Assembly (NCBI RefSeq): GCF_905220565.1
Contig: NC_059401.1
Coordinates: forward strand, 6,969,001 to 7,033,000
Source: Melitaea cinxia
Lineage: Eukaryota > Arthropoda > Insecta > Lepidoptera > Nymphalidae
DNA: 64,000 bases
Direction: 5' to 3'
Below the pieces are notes generated by a model. The model made no database searches, had not been told where the DNA came from, and saw only the letters and a list, made by a program, of their open reading frames with translations. How positions within the stretch are numbered: position 1 is the stretch's first letter; each line of letters begins with the position of its first letter. The position numbers were made by a program, and so were the translations under genes. Positions 50,901 to 62,900 of this stretch are shown here, in pieces.

Positions 50901-53900
50901 TGTGAATCTCCCATATAGATGCGAAAGATTCATAGGAATTCACTAATAGTATTGGCCTCACAGGCTGAAGCGAACGATCCCCCGCATCTATTGCTGCAGG
51001 TCAAGGCTAATAACTCTCCAGCTTGGAACTACAAGCTCTTTAAATTAGCTTAAATCATTCCATTAAAGAACTCATGGAATTATTACTGATAAAATTCAAT
51101 AGCCTTGCATCCAGTTTTCCGGAGGTACTAACTTGATGTTTTTCAAAACTAAAACTGATAAAAAATTACCTAAGGATTTCGATGGAACAGGAACAGTTAC
51201 AGCAGACTACACTCACTATTGTCTATTCTAGGAGGAAGTAATAACTTATAATCAATAAATATTTATTTTAATTCAATGCAAGCATTTTTTTGTGAGAAAT
51301 CTTTATCCATCATTTGCCTGCCCTCCCACTAATTTTGATACAGGGCCCCAAGGTTCCCGGGGTTCCAAGGAATGCTACGTCAGTGGTGCCACTTGAGTTT
51401 TTTACGCAATTCAGAAATATGATTCTATTTGCGAAGTCCAAATACGAATCGCATAGGTACATAGATTCGACCAAATTTAATAATCTGCTCCTCAGTAATG
51501 TCAAGAAAACAACTAAGCAATTTTTTACCGATGAGAAAAAACAGAGGAGGTTCTAAAGTCGCTACGTACCTATATTTATTTATGTTTGACCATACATAAC
51601 TTTTTACAGAGTATTCCGAAATTGATAAAAAAGTATATTGGAAAGAGTAAACCCCGAAGTTGTTTTTCGTCTAGGAGGCGAGGAAGAAGCGCGGCTCGCA
51701 GCTTGCTTGGCATAGCCATGGAAAAGAGCAGAGTCCTAATTTTTTAAACTTTCTTATTGTATTTTTTATTAGTATTACGGTAATAATAATCATAATATAC
51801 TTTTTTGAAATCCTTGTATTGAGCCCTTTAATTTTTATACCAAAAACAAACAACACAGTTATTAACCATAATTACCATTGTTATTTGTTAGCGAAACCCT
51901 TCGTTAGCCCAGGTTTGCACAATGTTACAATAAAAACCGCATATACAAATACGGTTTTATTGTAGTTATGAAAAGAGAAATTATTTAATTTTGTTAATAC
52001 GAATTTTAGAAAATATCGACTAAAAATTACATCACTAGTGTATCGTATATAATTATCGACTATGAGGCATCACTTCGCTGGCGTATATACGTATTGCTTT
52101 GACCCTTCCCTCCCCCAGACCTATCCCCCAAAAAGCAAAAAAGGGACAACTGCAGCTCAGACCGTTTTAGGTAGATAATTTTTGACCAAAACAGTGTTTC
52201 GTAGTCGACTGTTTTCTTCTCAAAACATGGCAATTTTTTTTTTAATTTTTTTTTAGAAAATAAAAGAAGACTTCGGCTATGCCCCTATGTTCTCATTTTT
52301 TTGAAAATATGCATATATTTTTTTTAATGAGTGTCTGAAAATGTACAAAAAATTATGCAATATTTCGAGTTTTAGAAGTCTCCTAATTCCTATGATAATA
52401 AGAATATGAAAAAAATCAAAACATAGGGGCATGGTCATGGCAGCAAAGAGTTCTATGTCACAAAAATTTTTGATCTAGTGTCATTATCCAGGGAGAAAAC
52501 AGTCGACTACGTTTGTATGGAGAAAGACCCGGTACCCTTTCCTCTTAATAAAAATGGTGTGCTCACAAACGATAAAAACCCGACTTTAATTACATCGACA
52601 AGTAATACAACGTAGGTAGAAGAAAAAAATACAAGTAAATACGCGTTATCAAAGATTACACAAAAAGTACTCATCAAATCTCGATCAAATTTAAACTAAA
52701 CTACATAACAAGTACTACCTTGTGATTAAAAAAAGAATTATTGAAATCGTTCCATCCAGTAAAAATTTATGAGGTATAATACAACGAGCAATAGCGATAA
52801 CTCAAAAAGTAGTTGTTATATCTCAATTTAATTAATCTAATAATTTAAATGTGACCACACAACACGCACATTTTTTTGAGTATCATCAAAACTTCTGAAG
52901 TGACATATATAAAAAATACAGCCGAATTGAGAACCCCGTTTCCACCCTTTTTTGGAAGTCTTTTAAAACAAACTGTACCACTGTAACACTTAGTAACTAA
53001 AGAAAATGACCAAACAAACACATAAACTTACAATTAATATCATAATATACATTTTTTTTTTGTAAAAAATACTTAATATAAGAATTAATTCGGCTCTATA
53101 ATGCATTAGAAACATTTTTCTTGAGTTAAATATTGAGTTTTACTTGTGTAATAACCGGGTTCTAATATTTTTTATATACCTACATACACAATTACACACA
53201 CACACACACACACGCTCGCATCAGCCTGTAATGTCGAACTGCTGGGCATAGGTCTCTTTCCCGATATAGAAGAAGAATCAGAGCTTAATCTACCACGCTA
53301 CCCCAATGCGGGTTGGCGGATATATTCCCTGATATGAGTAACGATCGCTATCAGGTTTACATAATAACAACCGGGACGGGGCACAAGGACTAAACAAACA
53401 CCCAGACCACGGCAAACATCTGTATGGCCAATAAAAATGTTTGTCATGTGCAGGAATCGAACCCGCAACCGCCAGTGCAACAGCCACAAACCAGTGCTGT
53501 GACCATTGCGCCATTTTGCTTGCCATGGAATATGCTATGCTTGAAAGTCTCTCACAAAGATACGATCAGTAATGAAACTTTCCACAAGAGAACTAAAGTA
53601 ACCGTGTAGCTTGTAGAATCAGCAAGTTGAGGTGGTAGTCACCTAGTCACGTGTTTCGTAAAATTAAATGCAGTGTGGTTACGAGGCCTGCTGGAGAGAT
53701 GACCTACGTAAGAGCGCCAATGGAGGCTGGTTGAGGATTGCGGACAATCGGATTTTTCGGCACGAGCTTGAGAAGGCCTATGTCCGATAGTGGAGTGTGA
53801 CAGGCTGAAGCGAGCGAGTGACTGAATTTTGTACGCATAATTATATATCTTATCATTGTAAAATTTACAGTAAATAATATTATTTGCTTGTCACAATTTC

Positions 53901-56900
53901 ATGTCATCATATAACAAATTCACAACTTCCCAGATAAAATACACACGCACGTTTGTATTTCAACAAAAAAATGCTGCCGTGATTTAAGACTGACAAAGAA
54001 ATTAAAATAATAAAAAATTGCGTTAATTACTGGTAAGATAGAGCTGAGAGTGCATTTAGTGCAGACAAACTGAATTAGGGTCGGGAAACAGACAAATGAT
54101 TCAAGATGATGACTTCATCATTGGCAAGTAACTTTCTTAATTGGTAACTACTTTTCTTACTATATATATAATTTTAAATACAAAGAAACAAAAACAAGTT
54201 ATTTTTTATTTCATTTAGTACCTATATCATAATGGTGAACTTGGAAAAAAATTAAGACCTTTTAATCAAACTAATTAGTAGTAGTATTACTTGTAATAAA
54301 AAATAATAATAATACGATATAAAAATATAAAAAAAAACCTAAATATGTTTTGTTTCTTATTTATTATTGTAAATCAATAATTGTGTTTGCTCGCAAACGA
54401 AAAAAAAAACTGACTTCAATTACATCGACGAGTAATACAACGTAGATCGACGAAAAAATAGTCAAGTAACTAAGCGTTATCAAAGATTACTCAAAAAGTA
54501 GTTATCAGATCTCAATGAAATTTATATGTGACCACATGACAAACATCAGCTTTCGATTAAATTAAAAATTATTAAAATCGGTACACACAATAAAAAGTTA
54601 TTGCGGATTTTCAAGAGTTTACCTCGATTTCTCTGGGATCCCATCATCAGATCCTGGTTTCCTTATCATGGTACTAAAATAGGAATATCTTCTTTCCAAC
54701 AAAAAAAGAATTATCAAAATCGGTACACCCAGTAAAAAGTTATTGGGGATTTTCAAGAGTTTTCCTCGATTTCTCTAGAATCCCATCATCAGGTCCTGGT
54801 TTCCTTATCATGATACGAAACTAGGGATATTTCCTTTCCAACAAAAAAAGAATTATCAAAATCGGTACATCCAGTAGAAAGTTATGCGGTATAATACAAC
54901 GTAGGTCGACGAAAAAAGCGTCAAGTAAAAACGCATTATTAGATATAACTCGAAAACTAGTTGTTAGATCTCAAATAAATTTAAATAGGACCAATTGGCA
55001 CACACCACCTTTCGATTAAAAAAAAATTGTCGAAATCGGTCCACCCGATCAAAAGTTCTGATGTAACAAACATTAAAAAAAAAAGAAAATACAGTCGAAT
55101 TGAGAACCTCCTCCTTTTTTTGAAGTCGGTTAAAAAATTGATCAAAATCAACCTATATTCATAACGAAGGAGATACGAAATGTCCCCGGAGTTCATTATC
55201 AGGTCTTTTTTATTAGCATTTTATTAAACACAATCAAATAAGCAAATTGAGAGACAATCAAACAAAGAATAACTACACATCAGCCCTGAAACTTCAAAGG
55301 CAGTTTGATGCATGTTACATGTAAAAAAAACAATCTACGGTTTACGTTTAAAAACTCTCAATACCGAAACTGTAAATGATTCTTTATAAAATCAATATAT
55401 TTTTGAAAATACAAATATTTACCAACCTACAAAATTGTAATAAACTGACCACAGACTATTTAAATAAAGTTGAGATCACCAATCAGTATTAAAGGATATT
55501 AAGAAGTAATTTACAAATTTTATTTTATATAACTACATATTACATTTTCACAGAAAAATAATGTTAAAACCCTAGCCGATGTCCACGACGTACGCAGAAT
55601 AGGTACATAAACGCTTAATAAAAACACAAGATACCTTGGACATGCTAACCACAATTGGGTTAGGTTCATTTATGTAACTCTCTTTAGTGTAATTCATTTG
55701 TTTTGATAGACAGGTTAGGTAGTATTTTATATTAGTCATAACATAAAACATGAACAAAAGAATTGCATTGTAATAAATTATAGATTTTCTAATTTAGTAC
55801 TATAATATTATGGACATGAAAATATTTGAAAATTCCTATTGTATTATGATAGTCCCAAGAATGTATATGTTAATCTCCAGAATAGTAATAGTTGGACTAG
55901 AAAGATAAATACGTAAATTATATATAATATTATATCTTAATCTTAAATATTTTTAAATCAATAACGAGGATATACAGTTTCAGGTTAACTTCAAAATCAC
56001 TATGAAATACCTACATATAATTCGAAACAAAATAAAAAGCATAATAATAATTGAAAAACCCACTTGTATTGCTATGTGCAAAAAGGAACAACAAACACCA
56101 ACGCTAATTAAATAGAAGATAAACGAATATATGTCCTGTATTAATTACGGCACACATGGCAGAAAATTATTTAAACTTTTCCTTAAGAGACGATTTAATA
56201 AGTTTAACAAACTATAACTAATTCGATTTACATCCTACATACCAACGTTACTAAATGCACAAAGCAACCTTTGCCTAGCAGTTGAAAGTAAGTTTTATGT
56301 TGACTCACGACGCTCAACTTCTTTTTGTTGACGATGATACACGTAGCTAAGGCATATCCTTATTTCGCTCTTCGTTTGTTATTTCTAGATCGTTTTGTTA
56401 ACCCACCGATGTAAGTAAGGCAAGTAAGGTACTAATCATATGTAGTTTGAACGCAATTTTTACCTTGTTCTTACTATCTGTTTCTTTATCCTCGAGGAAC
56501 TCGGTTTAAAACCCCGAGTAATCCACTTTTGTTGACACTGATGTTTTTTAAAAGACTTAAGAAACTCTTCATGTTTTTTTTTTCATAGGGAAAGTAACAT
56601 AAAGTAACCTTATTCTTAGTCGTTATCTGATGTTGTAAGACAAAGATAAATAGATAAAAAATATTTAAGTTCGATAAGACGTACAAATATGAGTATTTAC
56701 AATTTTATACGAAGTTACGAGTTAATTATGAGTTATTAATTTAACATTACAATGACAGCTTCAGTTTTATTCATCTGTATGAATAGTCAGTTACAAAATG
56801 CAAAAAATTTGTACAAAAACAATAAAATTAACTAAAATACATCTACACTACATATATAATGAAACTTTCAATTATATGACTGAATGCTTAATAACTTATT

Positions 56901-59900
56901 AAATCATGTGGTGTCATGGGACACCAGGTAGGCACGAAGTTCCTTTGGATAGTATAGAAGCAACACAATTTGAAAATAAATGTTAAATTTTGTATATATT
57001 TTCTAGTTCTTGATTTTTTTTTTATTTTGTTGATTGGTTTTTAATTAAGTACATAAAAGTATTTAGGAAATGTAGTATTTTAGAAAATAACAAACACTGT
57101 AAAATAAAATAAATCAAACAAAATAATAATAATAATAATAATAATTCAAACTATTAAGTGAAAAAAAAAAAAAAAACATGTTTTTATTTATTTTTCTCGA
57201 CAGTATAAAATTACATAAATAATTTAAAAAACAGTTTACTAGTAACATAGGTAATTTTATCACGTGCAGTTTCATTTAAGTCTCTTGTTAGTTCACTTAA
57301 CTATATTTGATAATATATATTTAAGATTTATAAACTGTACGAAAATAAACGTGGTTACTTGTTTAGTGTTTAATGTTTTTAAATTTTTAATGTCCATTAT
57401 GTCATTTCAACATCTTTTTTTATAAGGCAAATAGGGATGTGGTGATTATATTTTTAGAAGTAAATTAGTATAAATGAATGAACAAAATGAATGATAAAAT
57501 AGGCCGTGTCCTTTACCTATATTTTAAATTTTCACGAACTACAATTTGTTACTAACTTATAAAGAAATGTTACCGTAAAGTGATTTGTTATTAAGTTTTT
57601 AAATATTGTTTGTTTTTTTTTTATGTTGAGCAAAGGCTTACAAAATATTACAAATATCAATCTTTTATAGTAAAGTGTTTATTGTAAAGGTTTTATTTTA
57701 TATTATTAATATTTCTGAATATCAATTTCACTTTGAATATTTTTAACGCTATCCCATTTAATATAAAATAACTTTGCCTTTTATAAAGATGCTCGATTAT
57801 TATTATTTTTTTCATGATTCTGTACCTACCTCTGCTAATACTTAACAAAAATATTCAATATGTTATCAGGTTTTGAAATAATTTCAACAATATTTGAATA
57901 TAAAATGAATTTTACTCTAATCTATGGTTTATTAGTATTGTTCATTCATTTGCTCTTTGTGTCACTTTATTATTATAATATATACACTATCTAATTTTCT
58001 GTGGTCTACTTCCGTACTTACGCCATATTTGTTTACCATTTAGGAGACTTCTAAAAGAAAGAATATACCAATAGACACCACACCCAACGATAGCTATTTT
58101 TAATTCATTATTTTACCAAAAAACGCCAACCATTTAAAGCTCTTAATATTAAATGAGTTCGGTTTTACAAAAGTCATATTATACAGTCGTGTGTCTGATA
58201 TTACGTTACTTCTGTTATATATTTTTCTTACGGTTTTAGTATCACATTTTTTTTTAGTTCGGTCGCCCAGCCAAATATCAAGCCTGCCGTAAGGAACTTC
58301 GTTCCAAAACTTCGTTCCAATAAATATTATAAATCCAAGCTAATATTATAAACAATTCTTTTTATTTTAATGGGATAATCAGTTTCAATAAGATCATTTT
58401 TTTTCTTTGTTTTAAAAGTCTTATAACGAGATATGTTATAAAACATCCTAAATACAAGACATTATAGCGGGGCAGTAACCAAAGATGAAATTAAAAATGC
58501 GCTAATATTAACAATGTGTTTTTACAGGACAAAAGACAATTCTTAACGAGCTCAGTGGACAATTCAACGCAGGAGAACTAAGTGTTATCGTAGGTCAGTC
58601 AGGGGCAGGAAAGAGCTCTCTAATGGATATCTTAGCTGGATACACGTAAGTCAATTTAATTGTATAAATATTTTTAAAAACGCGTTGTGCTTAACACTAG
58701 AAAATACATTTTATATTGTGGATTTGAAAAGCACTTTTATATTACTAATTTATTATTAAGCTGTTTTTTATAACTGTTTCGCCAAAAAAAATGAAATCGT
58801 ATAATATAAATGACAATGGTTCTTCCTTCTTATTTCAAAAAAAAAAAAGATAAAATAATACAGTTCCAAAATACAACTAAACAATAATGCATCTCTTACT
58901 GTAATTTTTTTATATATTATAAATTAACTTACAGTTTTTTTTTTCCTATAATTGTGAAATATTAATTAGGTTCAGGTGGTTTTTATGTTTATTAATATAA
59001 AATAAATAGACGAATCTTCGCTTCTTCTAACATAAAAATGTCGATTCGTATATTCAATATCTTAGATTATATCGGTATTCTATCGGAAGTTTAATTAAAA
59101 CAGGAACCAGCGTTACGATATAATGTAGGCCGTCACAATGCATGTTGACAAAAGCTTTGTTATGAACTCAGTAACAGAATATAAGTACCCAATTAAGACA
59201 AATTGGTCATATAACATAATCCATTGCGGAAAACCGGGAGGTCTGGCGTGAAATTGGGGAGGCTCATGTCCAGCAGTGGACTGCAATAGGCTGAACTGAC
59301 TGACTGACTGACTAACTAGCCACATAATTCCAAATACAATAGTTATATAACTTTATCACATTTATCTGATATGTATCTAGCTTGTCATTAAGTTATCCAT
59401 TATCTATTACTCATTTCGATTCTTTTTAATTCTTATCAAAGCGATAAAGCACACCTGTCGACCCTATCAACCAACGTATAGCACACCTGAACGGCTAAAA
59501 TTTAGTGATTCATATACAGAATGCCAATGATATTTTCGATACTTCTGTTATATTTTCCGATAAAAAAATGGAAAAACTTTTATCTAGGAGTAACGAATAA
59601 AAAACACAGCTGACTAAATCAAACCTTTTTAAATGGGGTATTCAACAGTATCTTGGCTTCTCCAACTTCGGAAGAGGCTAGAAATGTTTATAAATTAGTC
59701 CTAATATGTTTAAAGAAACGTTGTTCATTTAGTTAAGAACGATGGAGGTGACGTGGTCACTGTGTGATCCCCAATTTTTTTTAAGAATAAAAAAAAAACA
59801 TTCAGTTAAAAGATTTGCCGGCCTGCGTGACCTAGATTTATATCAATATAAACAATTTGAAATTTACATCTCATTTCAACGAAATGATAAACAAAGCATA

Positions 59901-62900
59901 TAAAATATTAGCACTTTTTTTAAAAATCCAGCAAGTTTTTTTTTTACAATATTTTGTATTTACAAAATTGTATATATATATCTATACAGCGTGTTACTAA
60001 ACTGGCGTCCTTCCTTTTAACTGTGAAATCAGAATCGATATTATAATTTAAATAAGCAACTTAATTGTCCTAACGCTTTAATAAAAATAATTTTTATATA
60101 ATTATTATTTAAAAATTACCGTCGTGTGTAAGTTAGTGTTGTGACAATGACCTGAGTTTGACAGCTAAGTCGATTTGTAGCCAATTTTTCCATGTTATCT
60201 CAACATTTTTTTTTTCAAATTTGTCGATTTCAAAGTTACATTAATATGAGATGTACTCACTACTGCATCATTTTATTTTTGCGTTTAATTTCGGCTATGG
60301 TATGCCTCCATGTATCTCTATGGCGATAAACGGAAGGATGCTAGTTTTAATAGAAGATATTTAGTATATATTATATTTATTTTTATTAATGCTTATTTTA
60401 TACTACTTGTTTTTAATTTCTTTTTTTTTTGTACGTTCCTTAACCGCTGCTATATCGTGTCCTATGTCAAAAGGTAAAGGAAGATAAGATCGCTTTTGTA
60501 CATATTTTATAGCATAATAATTTATGTATCTTTTAATATAATGGGAAACAAAAAAGAATATTTTTTAGCAGAAATTGCCTAATGTTCAGTACATACGAGC
60601 CTTGAAAGTAGCCGGAATTTGAAAGACCTTCTTTATGTACTTCCATTTAACATTATTCCATAAAAAAAGTCCGAGATTTAAAATAAGATTATACCTTAAT
60701 TAAAATTGTTTCACTAATACTTAAAGTCACAGTCGACTCTTCTGCAGGTAGTGTAACTTAATGCTAGTAGTATGGATAACACACAAGTAGTATCCATTTT
60801 TGTAACACTCACACACACTTTAGCCTAATACATTCCACTGCTGGACATAGGCCTCCACAAGTTCGCGCCAAAAATGGCGTGAACTCATGTGTTTTGCCCA
60901 TAGCCACCACGCTGAGCAGGTGGGTTGGTGGTAGGGCTAGCATTATCGCACCGAAGACGCTGCTGCCTGTCTTCAGCCTGTGTATTTCAAAGCCAACTTT
61001 AACAAGCTTTTTAAGTTCCAAGGTCGTAATGGAACTGTGTTATCTCTTAGTCGCCTCTTACGACACCCACGGGAAGAGAGGGGGCGGCTATATTCTAATT
61101 ACCGTAAACAACAACAAACTAAAATTTGTCTTGTAGTAACAAATTTATGAAAAACATGTATGCTAACTATACTATAAATATGTATACTAACTATGGCCAG
61201 ATAAGGGACTAAAATTTACTACCTCTACACTAAACTAACACCACAACTCAAAGCTCTAAAGAAACTGTTAAGTGCATCAACAGGCGGATAATTATGATAC
61301 TTTTTACATCAATTGAAAAATATACATATACCGCAGCCATACAAATCATTAAACCTTCGAACCGTTTCTGTAGCACTGGTGCCACGGTGGAACTCGTTCG
61401 TACTCGTAAATAACACGATATTTAAAGTTTTCCATTTTGTAAACTGAGTGACGCAAAGATGGAAAACAAAAGTGAAAACACAAATGAACTACGGTTTTCG
61501 AAACGCTAGTGCATGAGTAAATAGCTGTATAAATTTGAATTTGGAATTCTTAACAAAGAGGAAATATTTTAGATCAAAGTGGCCAGTACGACAAAATGCC
61601 AATTTCATATGTATTTTTTCATATACCTTTTTTTAGACTTTAATTCACATAAAATATTTTTGTCATTATTTATGACCAAAAAATATTATACTATTTGTTT
61701 CTTCTAAGTAAATTCTATTGTTTCATTTACTGGCTTAGAAAATAATTTTGTGGACTAATAATTCTAAAATATTGTACAATCCTGCAAATCTTGCGGATTA
61801 GGGGGACTAGTGGTCTCAATCTTGCGGGTTTACAAGATTGTCTTTCAGGTGCTGGATTGTATTCCCTAGTCAGGACAAAATAATAAAGAAATTAAATGTA
61901 TTTTTTCAAGTTACTGATAATAATCTTCTTTGTTCTGTTTCTTGAATTTTTTAAATTCTTTTAAATAGTATTTACCTACATTGTAATCGTGACGTAAACA
62001 TCGTAGCAAAAATGCACGTGCTACTGTAGAATGGAACCTTCGTTTTAACCATAACGGGTGTTATAAAAACGATTTAAACTAAAAGAATGTGCGATCTAAT
62101 TTATTCCATTTGGTTTAAATGGTATACGTACAGCATATGAATACTTTACTAGAACGTTCTTGTCATTAGCTATTAGAATATTAAAATTAGTTTCATAGAT
62201 AAATTAACCAAAAAAATATGTATTTTAATAATTTTGAAATTACTTTTGTTCATCCATAATGCAAATTTATGTACACCTGATAGCGATCGTTACTCATAGT
62301 AGGGAATATATCCGACAACCCGCATTGGATCAACGTTGTGGATTAAGCTCTGATCCTTCTCTTACACGGGGAAAGAGGCCTATGCTCAGCACTGGGATAT
62401 TACAGGCTGAAGCGAAACAGAGATCTGCTGCTAAGCTGTATTGCTACGGCAGTAAACAATATAGCCACCCTCTCTCTTCCCGTAGGTGTCGTAAGAAGAG
62501 ACTAAGGAATAACACAGTTCTACTACCACATTGGGACTTAAAAAGCCGATTGATGGCGGGATAAACATCCAACTGCTGGCTTTGAAATACACAGGCCGAA
62601 GACGGGCAGCAGCATCTTTGGTACGACAAAGCCAGCCCTACAATCACCAACCCGCCTGTCCAGCGTGGTGACCGTGGGCAGCACACATGGGTTCACGCCA
62701 ATTTTGGCTCGAATTTGTGGATGCCTATGTCTGGCAGTGGAATGAAGGCTGAAGTGATGAAACAAAGACCATAACATACTTAATTAATGATTAAATAAGA
62801 CGTTGTCTTTTCATAAGAACGCAAACGCGTATCAATATAGTATCAGTATAATCCTTACGTTTTATTTTTTCAAACTTCTTGTCCATGTTTCTTAATTTTT

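Larger units (their letters stand above)
48172..52544. mobile_element. 4.37-kb DNA transposon, TTAA-flanked, 15-bp TIRs
   Basis: GAGGAAAGGGTACCG at 48172-48186 is exactly inverted at 52530-52544. TTAA lies on both outer sides (48168-48171 and 52545-52548). TTAA duplication is specific to piggyBac and Kolobok superfamilies. PiggyBac ends normally start with CC, so Kolobok-like is more likely. A second inverted pair (GTAGTCGACTGTTTTC at about 52202 and GAAAACAGTCGACTAC at 52495) lies near the right end, and the left end is GC-rich (48229-48280). No intact transposase is visible. Other repeats have filled the interior. Confidence 0.75.
38948..58527. other. gene 2 intron 1 (19,580 bp)
   Basis: A phase-1 intron, nearly as long as intron 1 of gene 1. 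It contains two DNA transposons (42216-45285 and 48172-52544), SINEs, LINE fragments and an orphan serine-protease end. 38,950-39,460, 39,560-40,550, 45,960-47,760 and 55,140-58,520 are AT-rich with no supportable gene. An AAT-type microsatellite lies near 57,124-57,143. Confidence 0.8.
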
